Source: Pseudomonas sp. Fl4BN1
Lineage (GTDB): Bacteria; Pseudomonadota; Gammaproteobacteria; Pseudomonadales; Pseudomonadaceae
Assembly: GCF_009908285.1 (NCBI RefSeq)
Contig: NZ_JAAARM010000025.1
Coordinates: 1-64,000, forward strand
Direction: 5' to 3'
DNA length: 64,000 nucleotides
This document shows positions 27,480 through 36,016 of this stretch, piece by piece. The notes under the pieces were generated by a model that ran no database searches, was not told the origin of the DNA, and was given only the letters and a program-made list of their open reading frames with translations. The position numbers and the translations under genes were made by a program. Within the stretch, counting starts at the first letter, position 1. Each line of letters starts with the position of its first letter.

Positions 27480-29045
27480 TCAACTATTAAACCGCGTGAC
27501 CAGTGCATTAAGTTCCAGTGCGGTGGACTCAAGATCGCCACCAACCGTAGATGTGTGCACGGCGATTTCCGCGTTCTGATCCGAGACCCGGGCAATGTTG
27601 GTGATCTGCTCGGAGATCTCCTCGGCCACATGGGCTTGCTGCTCCGAAGCGGCAGCCATTTGCTGGCTCATCTGGTGAATGCGCTCCACCGCCGAGTTGA
27701 TGCCCTCCAGGGCTTGCTGGGTGCTGATGACCTGAGCCACCCCGGAACGCGCCTCGACACTGCCCTGGCGCGCCACCGCCACCGCCTGGCTGGCCACTTC
27801 CTGCAGGGCGAGGATGATCCGCTGGATGCTCATGGTGGACTCCTGGGTCTTGGAGGCCAGCGCCCGCACTTCATCGGCCACCACCGCAAAACCACGACCC
27901 TGCTCGCCGGCGCGGGCGGCCTCGATCGCCGCATTGAGGGCCAGCAGGTTGGTCTGCTCGGCGATCGAGCGGATCATGTTCGCCGCCTGCTGGATCGACT
28001 GGGTTTCCTCGGCCAGGCCCTCCACCGACTGGCTGACCGCGTCCACGGTGGCAGCCAGCTTTTCGATCACCGCGCGGGTTTTCCGGGCTTCATCGGAGCC
28101 CACCTGGGTCAGGTTGTTGACCTGGTCAGCGGCCGAAGCGGTGTCATGAATATGCACCGAGACCTGGGAAATCGACGCGGCCATCTGGTTCATCGCGGTG
28201 GCCGCCATGTCTGCTTCGTCCCGTTGCCGGCCCAGCGCCGACTCCGCCTGGGCGGACAGTTTCTTGCTGGTGGAAGCCAGGCCGGCCGCCTGGTTGGCGT
28301 AATCTCCCAGGCGGCTGAGGGCGGTACGGATTTTCGCCGACTCGCTGATCAGGATCATCTGCAACTGCGCCACCGGGCCGTGTTCATCGGTATAGGTGCG
28401 GGCAATCAACTCACTGTCAAAACTGCCCAGGGACACCGAACTGATCCGCCTCAGCATCTGCCGTGCGCGATAGACGGCGTAACCCTGCAACGCCGCAACA
28501 CTTGGAATCACGGCCCCCAGCGCGGCCCAGGGGCCACCCAGCCAATAGCCAACGAGGGTGGCGACCAGGGCCAGCAGCGGCGGCAGGACCCAGCTCCTGG
28601 CGGTGGCCAGCCGGCGGCCCCAGGGCAACGCCGGGTTATTGCCGCGCAGGCGCTGATACAGCTCGCCGGCCCGCTCCACCTGTTCACGCTCGGGCTTGAC
28701 CCGCACCGACTCATAACCGGCGATCACGCCCTGGCTGAATATCGGCGTGACATAAGCGTTGACCCAGTAGTGATCGCCGTTGTTGCAGCGGTTTTTGACA
28801 ATGCCCATCCAGCTCTTGCCATCCTTGAGGTAGGACCACATGTGGGCGAACACCGCTTCGGGCATGTCCGGATGGCGCACCGTGTTGTGTGGGCTGCCAA
28901 TCAGCTCTTCACGACTGAAGCCACTGACCGCGACGAACTCATCGTTGCAGTAAGTAATCTTGCCGCGAATGTCGGTCGCGGAGATAAGCCGTTGCTCAAT
29001 AGGAAACACCCGCTCACGCTGAGTCACCGGGAGATTGTTTTTCAT
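27480..29045 (-). CDS. Aer-like methyl-accepting chemotaxis protein with PAS domain
   Basis: The 521-residue protein has an N-terminal PAS domain (about 10-125, ITYCNDEFVAVSGFSREELIGSP with PDMPEAVFAHMWSYLKDG and NRCNNGDHYWVNAYVTP) of the Aer type that binds FAD, one hydrophobic anchor (about 160-205), a HAMP-like stretch and a signalling domain with the hairpin EQTNLLALNAAIEAARAGEQGRGFAVVADEVRALA. It has no periplasmic domain, as expected for an internal redox or energy sensor. The ATG at 29045 starts the PAS domain correctly. Confidence 0.9.
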   Translation of the reverse strand: MKNNLPVTQRERVFPIEQRLISATDIRGKITYCNDEFVAVSGFSREELIGSPHNTVRHPDMPEAVFAHMWSYLKDGKSWMGIVKNRCNNGDHYWVNAYVTPIFSQGVIAGYESVRVKPEREQVERAGELYQRLRGNNPALPWGRRLATARSWVLPPLLALVATLVGYWLGGPWAALGAVIPSVAALQGYAVYRARQMLRRISSVSLGSFDSELIARTYTDEHGPVAQLQMILISESAKIRTALSRLGDYANQAAGLASTSKKLSAQAESALGRQRDEADMAATAMNQMAASISQVSVHIHDTASAADQVNNLTQVGSDEARKTRAVIEKLAATVDAVSQSVEGLAEETQSIQQAANMIRSIAEQTNLLALNAAIEAARAGEQGRGFAVVADEVRALASKTQESTMSIQRIILALQEVASQAVAVARQGSVEARSGVAQVISTQQALEGINSAVERIHQMSQQMAAASEQQAHVAEEISEQITNIARVSDQNAEIAVHTSTVGGDLESTALELNALVTRFNS

Positions 29046-29509
29046 CGGAAAAACCTCGCAGGAAAGTAATGAATTGCCAGTCATTATCAAATAGCAACTT
29101 GCGCATCCTGCGATTACCCGAAGACTGCTTCTGCGCACCTACAGAACTTTCCTGGAACTTGCGAGCCCAGACAAACAAGCACTCAGCGTCCAGCCGAATC
29201 GAGTCTAGATACGACAATTAATACGGGCATCGAATATTCATTGGTGTTTCGGACCTCAGTGACTCTAGATCAAACTTTAATGACCTGGATCAATACTTAG
29301 CCTGATAACCAAAGACAGACCCGGTAGTGATTGAGAAATATTCTTTCTGCCGCCTGGCCTCATCCGGCGCGCCAGCGATGGAAAAGCACCGCGTCATCAC
29401 CTACCTTCTCTGGGTCGCGCAGGCCGCCTGGCGGCCAATCCGGCATCACCCCAGCAGCGGGTGAAACACCCCCATCCTGCCCCAACGCCTTTGCCAAAGA
29501 GCCTTGCCC
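29046..29509. other. Upstream region of the chemoreceptor gene
   Basis: The stretch carries the chemoreceptor promoter and, near its right end, the start region of the acetyltransferase pair. The half site GATCAA occurs twice as a direct repeat, at 29268-29273 and 29288-29293, exactly 20 bases apart; a complete ANR box (TTGAT-N4-ATCAA) is not present. No gene was supported here. Confidence 0.4.
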
Positions 29510-30082
29510 ATGCCTGCTCCCAGCACCCAAACCGCCCGCCTGCTGTTGCGCGCACCGACCCTGGCCGACCTGCCACAAGTCTGCGCCATCCATGGCGATC
29601 CGCAGACCAACCGTTTCAACCCTCATGGCCCGGCCAGCGACGCTGCCAGCGCCGACAAGCTGCACACCTGGATCGACCACTGGCAGCGCCACGGCTTCGG
29701 CTACTGGGCGATTACCTTGCTGGCCCAGCCGCAACAAATCATTGGTTTCGGCGGCATCATGCAGGCCTATTTCGGCCATGAGCCGGGGCTGAACCTGTAC
29801 CTGCGCTTCAGCCCCGCTGCCTGGGGCCAAGGCTACGCCGGCGAAATGGCCCAGGCCGCCCTGCGACTGGCCTTCGAAGACTTGCATGCACCACGGATCA
29901 CCGGCCTGGTGCGCCCCGACAACCTGCCGTCAAGACGCGTCCTGGAACGCCTGGGGCTGACCCTCGACGGCCAATTGGATGATTTTCCGGGCCTGCCCCC
30001 CAGCCTGTTGTACCGCCTGAGCGCCGACGATCATGCCGCGGCGCTGGCCTTGGCCGGCGTTGCCCAGGACGCCCGCGGATGA
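29510..30082 (+). CDS. RimJ/RimL-type GNAT acetyltransferase
   Basis: The 190-residue protein matches the RimJ/RimL group: TARLLLRAPTLADLPQVCAIH at the N-terminus, then YWAITLLAQPQQIIGFGGI, a central GQGYAGEMAQAALRLAF (acetyl-CoA motif) and VRPDNLPSRRVLERLGL. The substrate may be a ribosomal protein N-terminus or a small molecule. The ATG at 29510 was chosen over an in-frame TTG at 29504. It overlaps the next gene by 4 bases. Confidence 0.87.
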   Translation: MPAPSTQTARLLLRAPTLADLPQVCAIHGDPQTNRFNPHGPASDAASADKLHTWIDHWQRHGFGYWAITLLAQPQQIIGFGGIMQAYFGHEPGLNLYLRFSPAAWGQGYAGEMAQAALRLAFEDLHAPRITGLVRPDNLPSRRVLERLGLTLDGQLDDFPGLPPSLLYRLSADDHAAALALAGVAQDARG

Positions 30083-30555
30083 AGCACCTCGAACTGCGCC
30101 CGGCGGCTCGCGACGACTGGCCCTGCCTGGACAACCTCATGCAGTTCTATCTCTATGAGCTCAGCCAGTGGCTGGCGCTGAAGCTCGGAGCCCAGGGGCT
30201 GTACCCGATCCAGGCCTTGGACGACTACTGGCGCGACCCCGCTACCCGGCCCTGGCTGATCCTGGTGGATGGCGAACTGGCCGGTTTTGCCGTCGTCGAC
30301 CATCAGCAATGCGACAGCCCGACGCGCTGCAACCTGGGCTACCTGTTCATTGCCCGACGCTTTCGCCGCCAGGGCTTCGGCCGGCGGGTGGCGCAGCAAC
30401 TTCTCGCCAGCACAAGCGGCCCATGGCAGTTGACCCACTTCGACGCCAACCTGCCTGCAGGCGCGTTCTGGCGCGCCCTGCTCGCCGACGTCAGTCCGAC
30501 GTCCATCGTCGCCCAGGGCCTTCCCGCAACCCGATATCGCTGGCCCGAGGCGTAA
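30079..30555 (+). CDS. GNAT-family acetyltransferase
   Basis: The 158-residue single-domain protein begins MKHLELRPAARDDWPCLDNLMQFYLYELSQW, followed by a beta strand WLILVDGELAGFAVVD and the acetyl-CoA loop RRFRRQGFGRRVAQQLL. It is unrelated in detail to the overlapping upstream acetyltransferase but shares an ATGA junction with it, so the two are co-expressed. Substrates are unknown. Confidence 0.85.
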   Translation: MKHLELRPAARDDWPCLDNLMQFYLYELSQWLALKLGAQGLYPIQALDDYWRDPATRPWLILVDGELAGFAVVDHQQCDSPTRCNLGYLFIARRFRRQGFGRRVAQQLLASTSGPWQLTHFDANLPAGAFWRALLADVSPTSIVAQGLPATRYRWPEA

Positions 30556-30663
30556 AATCCGGCGGCGGCCAAGCCATCCATCATCTGCCCCCCAGCCCCC
30601 CTTGATTCTCATTAGCCGTCACCGCCATGCTGCGGCAGTTTTTCTTCCGCCGAGGCTCTGACT

Positions 30664-31614
30664 GTGTTGAATTCTGCCAACCTCCCTGCTGAACCCAATC
30701 ACGACGTGTACAAGACCCTGCTCGAATCGACCAAGGCCATTCCCTGGCGCATCGACTGGAAGACCATGACCTTCAGCTACATCGGTCCGCAGATTGAACA
30801 CCTGCTGGGCTGGACCCCGGACAGTTGGGCCAGCGTCGACGACTGGGTGAGCCGCATGCACCCGGACGATCGCGAGTACGTGGTGGAGTTCTGCGTCTCG
30901 CAGTCCCGGGCCGGGGTCGACCACGAAGCCGACTACCGGGCGCTGACCAAAGACGGCGACTACGTATGGATTCGCGATGTGGTGCACGTGGTGCGCAAGG
31001 ACGGCGAGGTCGAGGCGCTGGTCGGCTTCATGTTCGACATCAGTGAGCGCAAGCAGACCGAAGAGCACCTGGTGCGCCTGCAGAAGCAACTGGAAGAGTA
31101 TTCATTCCAGGACGGCCTGACCGCGATTGCCAACCGGCGGATGTTCGACACCATGCTCGAACGCGAATGGAACAGCGCCCAGCGTAGCCAACTGCCCCTG
31201 AGCCTGATCATTCTCGATATCGACTATTTCAAGCAGTACAACGACCACTACGGCCACCTCCAGGGCGATGAAGCCTTGCGCCTGGTGGCCCAGACCCTGT
31301 CCCTGGCCGCCAACCGCCCCCGGGACTTCATTGCCCGCATTGGCGGCGAAGAGTTTGTCTGGCTGCTGCCGGAGACCGACGCGCTGTCGGCCCGGCTGGT
31401 GGCCAACAAATGCCTGCAGTTGATTCGCCAGCAACAAATCGACCACCAACATTCGACGGTGTCCCGCTGGCTGACCCTGAGCCTTGGGGTCGGCACCACC
31501 CTGGCCCTTGAGGGCGCCAAGGCCCTGGAGTTTGTCGAGCAGGTCGACAAGCTGCTGTACCGGGCCAAGCACAACGGCAGGATGCGCGCCGAATTCGCGG
31601 TGTTCGAGGATTGA
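30664..31614 (+). CDS. PAS-GGDEF diguanylate cyclase
   Basis: The 316-residue soluble protein has a PAS domain of the PAS_3 type (about 20-140: WTPDSWASVDDWVSRMHPDDR, GDYVWIRDVVHVV, GFMFDISERKQTE) and a GGDEF domain with GGEEF, intact metal aspartate in LDIDYFKQYND and an RxxD inhibitory site (RPRD) five residues before GGEEF. It should be an active, product-inhibited cyclase. The start is a GTG at 30664 followed by TTG, with GAGG upstream. The PAS ligand is unknown. Confidence 0.9.
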   Translation: MLNSANLPAEPNHDVYKTLLESTKAIPWRIDWKTMTFSYIGPQIEHLLGWTPDSWASVDDWVSRMHPDDREYVVEFCVSQSRAGVDHEADYRALTKDGDYVWIRDVVHVVRKDGEVEALVGFMFDISERKQTEEHLVRLQKQLEEYSFQDGLTAIANRRMFDTMLEREWNSAQRSQLPLSLIILDIDYFKQYNDHYGHLQGDEALRLVAQTLSLAANRPRDFIARIGGEEFVWLLPETDALSARLVANKCLQLIRQQQIDHQHSTVSRWLTLSLGVGTTLALEGAKALEFVEQVDKLLYRAKHNGRMRAEFAVFED

Positions 31615-31898
31615 CAAACATCACGCTGGCTCTTAAAACTGAGCGCCTGATTTCAGAGCTTGTCTTGACCATGCCCCACACCCTTGACTTCGACTTTCGC
31701 GCCCTTGGCTTGTCTGCCAAGGCCGAGGCGTGGGTGGCTTGCAGCTCTAAATCGAAGAAACAGTCGCTCATGTGACCGGGGCGCTGTGTCCCGTCAGATG
31801 AGCTGACAGGACCTCAGGCGCTACGGACACCCTCCCTTTGCTGATTGCCCTTCTACTCTTCTGACGTGACCCGACGGTCAACCATCAGGAGAACACGC
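31615..31898. other. Intergenic region with a perfect hairpin
   Basis: A perfect 7-base stem CCTTGGC / GCCAAGG (31703-31709 and 31716-31722, loop TTGTCT) follows the PAS-GGDEF gene and may act as its terminator, though no T tract follows. The rest shows no gene. The promoter of the lyase gene should be at the right end. Confidence 0.4.
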
Positions 31899-32759
31899 AT
31901 GTCATCGTTTCAAGGTATCTGGGTCCCCATCGTCACCCCCTTCGCCGACGGCGCCATCGACTTTGCCGCCCTGCGGCGTCTGAGCAGCCACCTGCTGGAC
32001 AGTGGCGTGGCCGGGCTGGTGGTCTGCGGTACCACCGGTGAAGCCGCCGCCCTGGACAAGGACGAGCAACTGGCAGTACTCGATGCGGTACTGGAAACAG
32101 CACCTGCCGGGCGGGTGATCATGGGGCTGGCGGGCAACCACCTGAAGTCATTGCTGAGCCTGCAGCAGCAGATTCTCAAACGCCCGGTGGCGGCCCTGCT
32201 GGTGCCTGCGCCCTACTACATCCGGCCTTCGCAGGCAGCCCTGGAAAGCTTCTTCCACAGCGTCGCCGATGCCTCCAGCGTGCCCATCATCGTCTACGAC
32301 ATTCCCTACCGCACCGGGGTCACCCTGCAGCAAAGCACCTTGCTCAACATCGTCCGCCATCCACAGATCAAGGCGGTCAAGGATTGCGGCGGCAACCTGG
32401 AGAACACCCTGGCGCTGCTGGCCAGTGGCGACGTGGAAGTACTCTGTGGCGAGGATCTGCAGCTGTTCAGCGCCTTATGCCTGGGGGCTTGCGGAGCCAT
32501 TGCGGCCTCGGCGCATATTCGCCCTGAGCGGTTCGTGCAACTGCTGCAACAGGTTCAGGCACAACAACTGCACGCGGCCAGGGCGACCTTCCTGCAACTG
32601 GTGCCGATGATCCAGGCCCTGTTCGCCGAGCCCAATCCGGCACCGGTGAAAGCGTTGCTGGCCCATCAAGGGCTGATCGAGCCGCAGTTGCGGGCACCGA
32701 TGCAGGATTGCGGCCAAGCAACCGCCGAGCGCCTGCAGAACCTGCTCGCCAGCCTGTAG
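31899..32759 (+). CDS. DapA-family aldolase/lyase (dihydrodipicolinate synthase-like)
   Basis: The 286-residue TIM-barrel protein has the family motifs: GLVVCGTTGEAAALDKDEQ, Y in YDIPYRTGV, and the Schiff-base lysine in IKAVKDCGGN. The DapA reaction condenses pyruvate with aspartate semialdehyde, but this family also contains other pyruvate-dependent aldolases. No lysine-pathway genes are nearby, and this is not the usual dapA context of Pseudomonas, so it may be a paralogue with another substrate. GGAGAA stands eight bases before the ATG. Confidence 0.85.
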   Translation: MSSFQGIWVPIVTPFADGAIDFAALRRLSSHLLDSGVAGLVVCGTTGEAAALDKDEQLAVLDAVLETAPAGRVIMGLAGNHLKSLLSLQQQILKRPVAALLVPAPYYIRPSQAALESFFHSVADASSVPIIVYDIPYRTGVTLQQSTLLNIVRHPQIKAVKDCGGNLENTLALLASGDVEVLCGEDLQLFSALCLGACGAIAASAHIRPERFVQLLQQVQAQQLHAARATFLQLVPMIQALFAEPNPAPVKALLAHQGLIEPQLRAPMQDCGQATAERLQNLLASL

Positions 32760-32857
32760 ACCCTGCTACTGGCGGCGATCGGGCGTGGTCCGGTTTGCCG
32801 CCAGCCAACGCCTGCAGTTGCCCTGCGGCAGCAGTCGATTGGCCGGCGAAGACGCCC

Positions 32858-33514
32858 TCAGCGAATCGGCGGTACGCGAATCTGGCCCGCACGGCACTGG
32901 TCCTTCACACCTTTGCCGCAGGCACCGAAGTCCAGGTCCTTGGTCAGGCACACCCGTACTTCGGAAAGCTCGGGGCCGCTGCAGAGAATGGCAATGCCAT
33001 TTTCGGCAATCCCCGGATTGCTCTGGCGAAACTGCTGGGCAATCGCCGAGGCCTCGAAGTAGCGCACCTGCGTCGATGGCTGCAGCGCCTCGGGAATCTG
33101 TACCTTGGCCAGGGACTTGTCCGCCGCATCCAGGTAGCCCATGCCGCCCAGGCCGCTGCAGGTGCCATGCTTGGTCCATTCGTGGTTGAGCAGCTTTTCC
33201 GTGGGGAACAGGGTCAGGCCCTTGGCGCGTTCTTCCCGGCTCAGCGGCGTCAGTGGCGGGCACGACTCCGGCCAGCCGCCCTTGGCGTACTGCGGCCACA
33301 GGCCGTGCAGGACAAAACCGTAGCCCTTGCCCGTGCACTGCTGGTTCTCCGGGTGCATCAGGCAGAAGGTCGGCGACCAGGACAGGGTCAGTAGGTAATA
33401 GTCGAAGGTTCCCGCTACCGAGTCGCGCTGTTGCTTGGGCTGGCGCGCGTCGCTGATGCCCACCATCCCCAGGGTCAGCACCAGGGCCGCCATCAGGGCA
33501 AAAAACTGTTTCAT
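32858..33514 (-). CDS. Secreted ribonuclease T2-family enzyme (RNase I-like)
   Basis: The 218-residue protein has a signal peptide (about 1-23) and both active-site boxes of the T2 family: FVLHGLWPQY (CAS I) and HEWTKHGTC (CAS II), with cysteines suited to disulphides. It should cut single-stranded RNA in the periplasm or outside the cell. E. coli RNase I is the nearest known relative. Its 3' end faces the DapA-like gene. Confidence 0.92.
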   Translation of the reverse strand: MKQFFALMAALVLTLGMVGISDARQPKQQRDSVAGTFDYYLLTLSWSPTFCLMHPENQQCTGKGYGFVLHGLWPQYAKGGWPESCPPLTPLSREERAKGLTLFPTEKLLNHEWTKHGTCSGLGGMGYLDAADKSLAKVQIPEALQPSTQVRYFEASAIAQQFRQSNPGIAENGIAILCSGPELSEVRVCLTKDLDFGACGKGVKDQCRAGQIRVPPIR

Positions 33515-33688
33515 CGTGAATTCTCCTTGGGGAATCGAAGCGTCCTGGCCCCGCCATCGGGGTGGAGCGGATTGAACATAGCCTCACCTTCTTGGCAGCG
33601 GAGCGTTGCAGGAACATGACAAGGGCGCCATGGCGTCCCCGGAAAACCGGCCAGGTGCCGGGGGGGCGACAAAATACCAGCGAACCGC

Positions 33689-34327
33689 CTAGAGCGCAGG
33701 GTTATCGCTACGCCGATACAGGCCAACCCCCACCGCCAACAGCGCCAGCAGGCCGGCGCAACTGCGATTGATCCAGCCCATGACCCGGGCGGAAAACGTC
33801 GCCATGGCGCGCCGCCCACCGACGGCGTAGAGGCTCATCATTACGCAGTCCACCAGGGCACTGACCAGCGCGAGGATCAGGTACTGCTCTGCCACAGGCT
33901 GTTGCGGACGCACGAACTGCGGCACGAAGGCCGAGAAAAACAACAAGCCTTTGGGATTCGACAACCCCACCAGCAACGCCCGGCGAAAGGCCGAGCGCCC
34001 GGAGCTGCCCGAGGCAGCGTTGAGCGAGCGTGCCAGGGCCTGGGTCGGGGCACGCCACAGGCACCAGGCGAGGTACAGCAGATACACCGCGCCGCAGCTC
34101 TTGACCACCACGAACAGCGGCTCCGAGGCCTGCAGCAACGCCCCCAGTCCACACCCCACGGCGCCGATCAGCAGCAGGTCGGACAACGCCGCCCCGGCAA
34201 TCCCCCAGCCCGCCACTCGCAGGCCGTGGCTCGCGCCGTTGTTCAAGGCCAGCAGCATCGACGGCCCCGGGGTGATCATGACCGCACTCACCGTGACGAT
34301 GTAGAGAAAAAGGGTTGCCAGATCCAT
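33689..34327 (-). CDS. LysE-family amino-acid exporter
   Basis: The 212-residue protein has six helices and the family signature FLYIVTVSAVMITPGPSMLLALNNGASHGLR, then GAVGCGLGALLQ, and LSNPKGLLFFSAFVPQFV. ATG at 34327 was chosen as the start because it opens the first helix. It is not closely similar to the other exporter at 26418-27005, so it probably has a different substrate. No regulator lies next to it. Confidence 0.9.
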   Translation of the reverse strand: MDLATLFLYIVTVSAVMITPGPSMLLALNNGASHGLRVAGWGIAGAALSDLLLIGAVGCGLGALLQASEPLFVVVKSCGAVYLLYLAWCLWRAPTQALARSLNAASGSSGRSAFRRALLVGLSNPKGLLFFSAFVPQFVRPQQPVAEQYLILALVSALVDCVMMSLYAVGGRRAMATFSARVMGWINRSCAGLLALLAVGVGLYRRSDNPAL

Positions 34328-34454
34328 CGCATTGCTCCCGGAAAATCCATCGCGGCCTGGCCCAGGTCGGGCGCTGTGATCTCCGCGCGTCACCACGACC
34401 ACCCGGCAGAAGGCAAAAGATGACGTTCAACGCGTCACAGATCAAGCGTTGCGA

Positions 34455-35816
34455 TCAACCACCGGGAATCCCGGGGCTAGCCCCACCGACCTCGGGCACC
34501 CGGACAAAGATGCTGTACTTGGCGCCCTCCATGGCTTCGAAAGCGATGAGTTTCTGCACCAGGGGTTCATTGAGTACCTTGCCGGCATTGAGCAGCAACA
34601 TGCCGTTGTCGGCATTCAGATTGCGCGACAGGACCATCCCGTCCTGCAGTTCCCGGGTCCCCAGTACCTTGACCGTCGGGTCGTCGACGCTGACATCGCT
34701 GAGATAGGCCGCGCAGCTCCGGACAAAGTCTTCCACCAGCTCAGGGTCATACAACCGGCCGGCGTATTTGCGAATGAACAGCAAAGCCTCGTCGCTGTTC
34801 ATCCGCCGCTCCAGGATCAACCCGCACTGCAGCTCGATGAAGTCCACCGCCAGCTTGAGCAACCTTGCCCCCCAGGGAATGGCCTCGCCCTTGAGGTGGT
34901 CGGGAAAACCACTGCCGTCCCAGCGTTCCTGGTGATGGAGGATCAGGCGCGCGGCGTCCTGCATGGGCTCCAGGGACATCAGCAGCGACTCGCTCTGCTT
35001 CGGATAGGCGCGGTAGCGATCACGCTCCAGGTGATGCAACAAGTCCGCCGGGGAGTTGAGCATGGCATCGCTCCAGCTCAGCTTGCCGATGTTGTACAAC
35101 GCCGCGGCCATGGCCAGGTCGCGGCTGGAGGCTTCGTCCAGGCCATGGCTGATGCAACAGACACGCACCAGGTCGATGACCTTGCGGTTGGTCTGTTTGT
35201 CCGTCGGCAGCCGCAGGTTGGCCAGCAGTGAAAACACCTCGGTGGCCGTTACATAACTGTGTTTGAGCTCGTCGTAGGCCAGGTCCAGCATATCTGCGGT
35301 CTGCTGCAACTCTGCGGTGCGCGAAGTCACGCGCTGCTCCAGGCCGACATTGCTCGCCTTGAGCTGGCGATTCTGCTCCAGGACCAGCTGCTGCAAGCGC
35401 TTGAGCTCACGCTCCGCCTGCTGGTGCTCCAGCACCTGGCGCAGGATCAGCAGCAGCTCCTCGTCATTCCAGGGCTTGCTCAGGTACTGGTGGATCTGCC
35501 CTTCGTTGACCGCCTTGACGATGGTCTCCAGGTCGGCATACCCGGTGAGCAGAATCCGCCGGGTGGTCGGGTAGCCCTCACGCACGCGGGCGAGCAAGGT
35601 GGCGCCATCCATGCTGGGCATGCGTGCATCACTCATGACCAGGTCCACGGGACGCTCGGCGAGAATCTCCAGGGCCCTGGCGCCGCTATTGGCCAGCAGC
35701 ACCTCATAGGGCTGGCTGCGCAACAGGCGCTTCAGGCTGCTGAGAATCGACTCTTCGTCATCCACCAGCAACAGGCTGGCGCGTGGGCCGGACTCGGGCA
35801 GTGGCGAATCTTCCAT
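34455..35816 (-). CDS. Response regulator with degenerate HD-GYP output domain
   Basis: The 453-residue protein has an N-terminal receiver domain with phosphoacceptor D63 (VMSDARMP), the acid pair at 19-20, and KPW near 114-116. A coiled linker (about 130-185) leads to an HD-GYP-like domain (about 190-370). The metal-binding HD is replaced by YN (YNIGK, 241-245), although HHQERWDGSGFP (294-305) survives, with GFP for GYP. Phosphodiesterase activity is doubtful. It is divergent from the peroxidase operon, 200 bases apart, and probably belongs to the same signalling set. Confidence 0.88.
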   Translation of the reverse strand: MEDSPLPESGPRASLLLVDDEESILSSLKRLLRSQPYEVLLANSGARALEILAERPVDLVMSDARMPSMDGATLLARVREGYPTTRRILLTGYADLETIVKAVNEGQIHQYLSKPWNDEELLLILRQVLEHQQAERELKRLQQLVLEQNRQLKASNVGLEQRVTSRTAELQQTADMLDLAYDELKHSYVTATEVFSLLANLRLPTDKQTNRKVIDLVRVCCISHGLDEASSRDLAMAAALYNIGKLSWSDAMLNSPADLLHHLERDRYRAYPKQSESLLMSLEPMQDAARLILHHQERWDGSGFPDHLKGEAIPWGARLLKLAVDFIELQCGLILERRMNSDEALLFIRKYAGRLYDPELVEDFVRSCAAYLSDVSVDDPTVKVLGTRELQDGMVLSRNLNADNGMLLLNAGKVLNEPLVQKLIAFEAMEGAKYSIFVRVPEVGGASPGIPGG

Positions 35817-36016
35817 GCAGCTTCTCCCTGGGCGACACAGCGTTTCCTCGACGGATCTCACAGGCCGCTCGGCAACTGCGGGATTTCCCAGACAATCCTA
35901 GATGGATTTTTTATTTTCACCCGGCCACCTGCACTGAAAAAAAACGCCTCTGGGGAGCTCTAGCAATGACTATGCTGACAGCGTTGAACGCAAGCTCAGA
36001 GCACTAGGGAAGGTCT
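35817..36016. promoter_or_regulatory. Shared divergent promoter region
   Basis: This 200-base region separates the HD-GYP-like gene from the peroxidase operon. An A/T-rich run (GATTTTTTATTTTCACC, near 35902) and a TATGCT that could be a -10 element at about 35972 precede the rightward operon. No repeated operator was recognised. Confidence 0.4.

Noticed and set aside
27555..29069. A 504-codon plus-strand frame opposite the chemoreceptor gene
   Set aside because: The chemoreceptor signalling hairpin and PAS domain on the minus strand are unmistakable.
29264..29296. Full ANR box upstream of the chemoreceptor
   Set aside because: Only half sites are present; no TTGAT-N4-ATCAA sequence could be written from either strand.
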